Source of the DNA: Rusavskia elegans
Lineage: Eukaryota; Ascomycota; Lecanoromycetes; Teloschistales; Teloschistaceae
Length of the DNA: 64,000 nt
Assembly (NCBI GenBank): GCA_011316305.1
Contig: SAUG01000107.1
Location: 17,690 to 81,689 of the forward strand
Direction: 5' to 3'
Both the position numbers and the translations under genes were made by a program. Below the pieces are notes generated by a model. The model had not been told where the DNA came from, ran no database searches, and saw only the letters and a list, made by a program, of their open reading frames with translations. Below are positions 59,345 to 64,000 of the stretch, one piece after another. Numbering within the stretch: the stretch's first letter is position 1; each line of letters starts with the position of its first letter.

Positions 59345-62300
59345 ATGGAGCATTGCCTGTTTCCCGCCCTCGATTATTCAACAACGACCCATCCAGGCAA
59401 AAGTCAAGCATTGACTTTCTCCCTCGGCGATGAAAGGGCAAAGCACGATGCGCTCCAGAAAGCCATAGGATCGTTGAACTTGTATGAACTTCTCTGGGCT
59501 CTCGTGCTTCGCCTTTATACCGGAAATGACCAAGTCGCTTTTCGCACACAGAGCAAAAGGAGCAACGGTAAACCCCAGACACAATTGGACTGCATCTGCT
59601 CTGCAGCGATATCCAAGTCACAAACAGTTCCCAGCGTTGTGTTTAGCCACACAGATGTTTCATCGGCAGAAGACAGCACCCTATATGAAGCCGCTTGTTT
59701 GTTGAATACAAGGATGCTTTACGCTCGGCCAAAGCCACTACATCTATTTGTTGGCCAAAAGGCAGAGGAAAGGGAAATCCTGGATGAGCATGCACGTGTG
59801 AGATTGCCAACCGCCGTAGCCATTCAACCATTCGCTGAGTTACCTTAGGCGTACCACAACGGCCTTGCAGCAGTTTTTAGCCACTGGAGGATGGAGCTTG
59901 TGCTGGAGATTCATTTCCAAAGCTCCGACTATACCAAGAAGGCGATACTCAACGTTGGGAACACCTGCCGCACCATCTTCCAGAGCTTGTTGGAAAACAA
60001 GACACAAACGATCAGCGAGGTTCGATCCTTGAGCAGCCGTGACTTGGACCAAATCCTTGCGTGGAACAGCGGTGCCCGACCGGGTGTGGAGTCCACCGTC
60101 CACGGAGAAATCAGCCGGCACGTCAGGATTCGCCCTGATGCCCCTGCCCTGCACGCATGGGATGGAAGTTTCACCTATGCTCAGCTTGACTTGGTCTCCG
60201 GAAACGTGGAAGCGCATCTGTACGATCTTGGGATCCGCGTTGGAGAATTGGTGCCGGTGTATTTCGAAAAGTCACTATGGGCTGCCGTGGCAATGCTCGG
60301 CATACTGAGAGCAGGCAATATATATACCTAGCACTGATGTCGTCTTCAATGAACGCTGACCTTCTGCATAGGCGGTGCTTTTGTGCCCTTGGATCCGTCC
60401 AATCCAATCGACAGGTCAAAAGCAATCGTGGCTAGCGTCAACGCACGCTTCGTACTCAATTCGCCGACCTACCGGAGTACCTTTGAGGATTCGGAAGCGA
60501 AGATCGTAGTCGTGGACGATTCTTTCACACGTAAGAGAAGTGTGTCATCTATGCCGTCTGTGGACGTCTCGCCGAATTCACCAGCGTTCGTGCTGTTCAC
60601 CTCCGGAAGTACAGGACAGCCAAAAGGTGTGGTCCAAGTCCACGCTTCAGTGTGCACCATCAGTAGGGCTTATGGGGAGACTTTGTATATTGATCACAAT
60701 AGTCGAGTGCTGCAATTTGCCAGGTATGTGATTCGTCGTGAAAATCGTTGCGCGTCTATCAAGACCGAGGCGCCAGTGACCGAGGAGAATGTAACAGGCT
60801 TCTTGCAGGGGCTTTGGTTGATATACTTCTATGCAACTCGGATTGTACAGTCATTGGATAGATGAGTGAAGGTTCTGACTGACCACGTCTAGCTATGCTT
60901 TCGACGTCTCCACTGTTGACAGTGAGTAAGCTCCTAATCCAGAGCCTACAAATCTTCCGTCGCGACGTGTACCAATACATGCTGACAGGGTCGATTAGTC
61001 TTCAATACTCTCATGCACGGAGGCTGTGTCTGTATGCCTTCCGAGTTTCAAAGAAAGAACGAGATCGTCAGCGTCATCAACGACATGAAAGTCAACTGGG
61101 CAGATATCACGCCCTCTTTCTCCAACACTTTCGCTCCAGAAGACGTCCCGTCCCTGCGCACCATCATACTCGCCGGAGAGGAGGTCAAGAAGGAGCAGGT
61201 GGAGCGCTGGGGGGGCATGGTCCGGCTCATCAACTGTTACGGACCGTCCGAATGCGGAGGATGCACCGCACACGAATACGCTGGCTCTGACAGTTCGCCG
61301 GATACAATTGGCCGTCCGCTACCCTGTTTCAAGTTTTGGGTCATCGCCGAGGATGATGTGAATCGACTCGTCAGCATCGGGGCAGTGGGCGAGCTGCTCG
61401 TCGAAGGGCCCACTGGCTCGTGGCTATCTAAATGACGACTCACGCACGCAAGAAGCCTTCGTTGAAAATCCGGTATGGCTCCCTGCAAACGGAGGAGCAA
61501 GTGCACGTCGCTTTTATAGGACTCGGGACCTGGTCCAGTATAGGACTGATGGCTCCCTCAGGTTCCTAGGTCGGAGCGATACACAGATCAAGATCCGAGG
61601 ACAACGTGTTGAGCTTGGGGAGACCGAGAATCAACTCACGAAATATTACGCCGGGGCAGCAACGTCCATGGTGGCCTTCCCACAGAGCGGCAAGTACGCG
61701 AATCAGCTCGTGGCTGTGATTGAACGGTGCGACAAAGCCGCAAGTCATGACAACAGTGCGGCTATAACGTTCATGAGAGGGAGGCTGCCTGAATATATGA
61801 TTCCTTCCGTCTGGTTGGCCATTGACCGCATTCCTCTGTCTACGTCCATTAAAGTCGACCGGCGACAGGTAGACCACCTTCTGGCCGGACTAGATGCAAA
61901 TGACACCCGTATCGTTCTGATGGGAAGCCAGGAACAAAGTCAAGTTCTTTCACTTCCGCCATCAGACGCCCTTGCCCACGAGATCGGCGTCAAAGTCGCC
62001 GAGTTGTTGGCATCGAGGAATAATGACAGGCTCACATCGTTGATCGGGTACGATTTCCGCCTTGCGGCCCTCGGTTTTGATTCCATTCAAGCTATAACGC
62101 TGAGGAGGTGGATGAAGAAGCGATTCGACGCCAATATCCCGGTCTCTAAACTCACGTCGGACACAATCACCATCTCCGGTCTCGCTAATCTCATCAACCA
62201 CCCTCTGGAGAGTGTACCGACCGTCAAGCTCCTTCAAGAGATCGAGACCATGTGTTCTGGACTGCATGCTTGGAACACCCAGCCTACCGAGAATCCAGTC

Positions 62301-63407
62301 AAATCGACTGGTAGGGCCAAGCTCGTCTTCATCACCGGCGCAACAGGATATCTAGGCCGTGAGATCCTGAACCAGCTCGTTGGCAGCTCTGAAATTGCGA
62401 AGATTTTCGTGCTCATACGTTGCAGCAGTCAGGCACAAGGTTATACTCGCATCGCCGAGGTAGCAGGGGAGGCCATCCAGCGCTGCCCAGGAAGAATGGA
62501 GATCTGGCTGGGAGATCTCCAGCAGGCCAGATTGGGTCTAGCAGACTCGCACTGGAAGATCCTCAGCGGCGACGTAGACATCATCATCCACAACGGGGCG
62601 GTCGTTCGCTGGAACGCAGACTACGAGACGCTGAGGAAAGCGAACGTGCTGTCGACCATGGAAATCCTTAAAGCATTACTCACGTCCCCAGTTGCCAAAT
62701 CGTTCGCCTATGTCTCCGGCGGTCAGCAGCTATCGCCTGGGAAAGACGACGACGCTGCGAATCTCCAGCAGGTCACGGCCTCTAGCGGGTACGCCCAGAC
62801 AAAACTGGCCTCAGAGTTACTCGTCAAGCATGCCGCCGTCAGCCAACTGGGATATCACCACCGCTTCTCCGTCGTCAAGCCATCCTATATCATCGGCTCA
62901 GCACGCGACGGGGTCGCGAACACAACCGACTACCTCTGGAGGCTGGTGGCCGGCGCGATAGAAATCAATGCTCATAACGATACCGAGCCCAACAATTCCA
63001 TCTACTTATCCGACGTCGAGACCGTTGCCCGCTCAACGATCAACGCAGCGATGATGGAGCCTCCCCAGCGCCGCACCGCAAAAGCCCACGTCATCAAGAT
63101 CCTGGATGGCATCACCCTCGCGGACTTCTGGCAGGTCGTCCGTGAAGCCGGGTACCCGCTACGAGCGATGCCGTCGGAACAATGGTGGACCGCGATGCGC
63201 GAGAACGTGCAGAGACAGGGTGAGAAGCATTGTCTCTGGCCGCTGATGTGGATGCTCGAGGACAACAGGCACGGCGGTTTGGCATCCAACCCGGAGGACC
63301 ATAGTAGTGGTGATGCAGACGTCATGCGGTCGTCGTCTCGCGTGAGAGCAGCGGTGGCGAGAAACTTGATGTGGCTTCGGGAGAAGAAGGCCTTGCCTGG
63401 TTTTTGA
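59345..63407 (+). pseudogene. NRPS-like A-T-R (adenylation, thiolation, thioester reductase), one frameshift
   Basis: Exons 59345-59797, 59849-60314, 60372-60723, 60893-60921 and 60999-63407. About 150 N-terminal residues look like the end of a condensation-type domain. Adenylation motifs: LFTSGSTGQPKGV, YAFDVSTVDIF (rebuilt across two introns), NCYGPSEC, YRTRDLVQY...GRSDTQIKIRGQRVELGE and IKVDRRQ. The T-domain Ser is in LGFDSI. The reductase has FITGATGYLG and the YxxxK in SGYAQTK. The product would leave as an aldehyde or alcohol. At 61412 the frame shifts: VEGP must continue as LARGYLND, but two bases are missing. The intron at 60315 begins with GC. Everything else looks functional, so the shift may be recent or a sequencing error. 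Confidence 0.82.
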
Positions 63408-63689
63408 GATGGAGTTTGCTTGTGGCACATTCAGAATGTAGAGTCTTCATTGGGAATCAAGGAAGCGTACAGCAGAGTCTGCAGTAATAAGGAAGAAGAG
63501 TGGCTAAGCTTTTCGATCGGTAGCAACGGAACAAGTCACATGGATGAAAACAAAACTCCAATACTAACCACCAATCACACATTCATAATATCCACCCTAT
63601 CACCTACCACGATCTCCTCCACCATTCCCCATTCAAACGACCAACCCTATCCAGCCCACACCACCCCATCAGCCTACTCAAAACTAGAG

Positions 63690-63735
63690 TCCCCCCCCTC
63701 CCCCTCCCCCTCCCCCGCCCCCTCCCCCACGATCC
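63690..63735. repeat. C-rich CCCCCT microsatellite
   Basis: Repeated CCCCCT units with small variations on the plus strand, simple low-complexity DNA. Confidence 0.8.
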
Positions 63736-63983
63736 CTATTCCCCCTTTCTCCCTACAACCCCCTCCGACAGCACACCCACATCCCAGCTGTTAAACCCAT
63801 GGTCTACACATTCCATCAAACCAAGCCCATCTCCAGTAATAAAAAGCCCCCCGGTCTCGATCCACGACAACAACAACCTACGTCGTCATATCTATTCCAT
63901 CTCATCTTATAGATTGTAGGTATCCGTCACTAAGTCCACCATTGATAAATGAGTCTCGTTTTATTGTTATTATTTAGAAGGTT

Positions 63984-64000
63984 GGGGGGGGGGGGGGGGG
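63984..64000. repeat. poly-G run at window end
   Basis: Seventeen consecutive G bases end the sequence. Homopolymers of this length at an edge are usually a contig-end or sequencing artefact. Confidence 0.7.

Larger units (their letters stand above)
63408..64000. other. 3' flank and low-complexity end of window
   Basis: 593 bp downstream of the NRPS-like gene. A 124-codon frame here is low complexity (Pro/Ser-rich from CCCCCT repeats) and is not supported as a gene. Confidence 0.5.

Noticed and set aside
59846..59848. In-frame TAG in the NRPS-like gene
   Set aside because: It is the last base triplet of a 51-nt intron (GTGAGA donor at 59798, CTTAG acceptor).
63420..63794. Pro/Ser-rich 124-codon frame
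   Set aside because: Generated by the CCCCCT microsatellite and low-complexity flank.

Overview
The window comes from a filamentous ascomycete (Pezizomycotina). The evidence is short GT-AG introns of about 45-140 nt with CTAAC/CTGAC-type branch sites, AT-rich blocks that look RIP-mutated, and typical fungal gene families (HET, NACHT-ankyrin NLR, highly reducing PKS, rhodopsin-like membrane protein, NRPS-like reductase). I cannot assign a genus. The content is accessory: two biosynthetic clusters, allorecognition or immune-type genes, many broken genes, two related MITE-like elements and a few telomere-like motifs. The last 17 bases are all G, which looks like a contig end or assembly artefact.

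Layout. 1-950 is AT-rich, RIP-like relic DNA. 1.3-3.3 kb is an intact HET-domain gene. A TA-flanked inverted-repeat element follows at 3.45-3.97 kb. 4.2-17.7 kb is a putative polyketide cluster: an eight-exon highly reducing PKS (minus strand), a divergently transcribed FSH-type serine hydrolase, a hot-dog thioesterase, a rhodopsin-like membrane protein and a 2-oxoglutarate/Fe(II) oxygenase. The PKS methyltransferase region is degenerate. The FSH protein is the likely product-release enzyme, by analogy with LovG in lovastatin biosynthesis.

18.2-33.6 kb holds a secreted SGNH esterase, a broken HET gene, a GFA-family protein, a complete NACHT-ankyrin NLR (HeLo-like N-terminus), a HET C-terminal relic and the second element. 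34.7-39.7 kb encodes three surface or membrane proteins: a GPI-type discoidin protein, a five-exon membrane protein and a Cys-rich single-pass protein.

39.8-45.3 kb is the most unusual part. It is a small family of AIG1-like P-loop GTPase/coiled-coil genes: a relic fragment, a copy broken by one stop codon, and a divergently transcribed copy. In the third copy the GTPase and coiled coil continue in one reading frame into a PP1-type phosphatase domain that has lost most of its metal-binding and catalytic residues. I regard this GTPase-pseudophosphatase fusion as the best candidate for something undescribed.

45.3-53 kb holds membrane-protein relics, an intact seven-exon MFS transporter, and a junction where a 5'-truncated amino-acid permease abuts a frameshifted epimerase. 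53.1-63.4 kb is a second cluster: a P450, two short-chain dehydrogenases (one lacking the catalytic Tyr and a splice acceptor) and an NRPS-like A-T-reductase with a probable frameshift.

All exon models are my own, from reading frames, splice signals and conserved motifs. No search or alignment was run.
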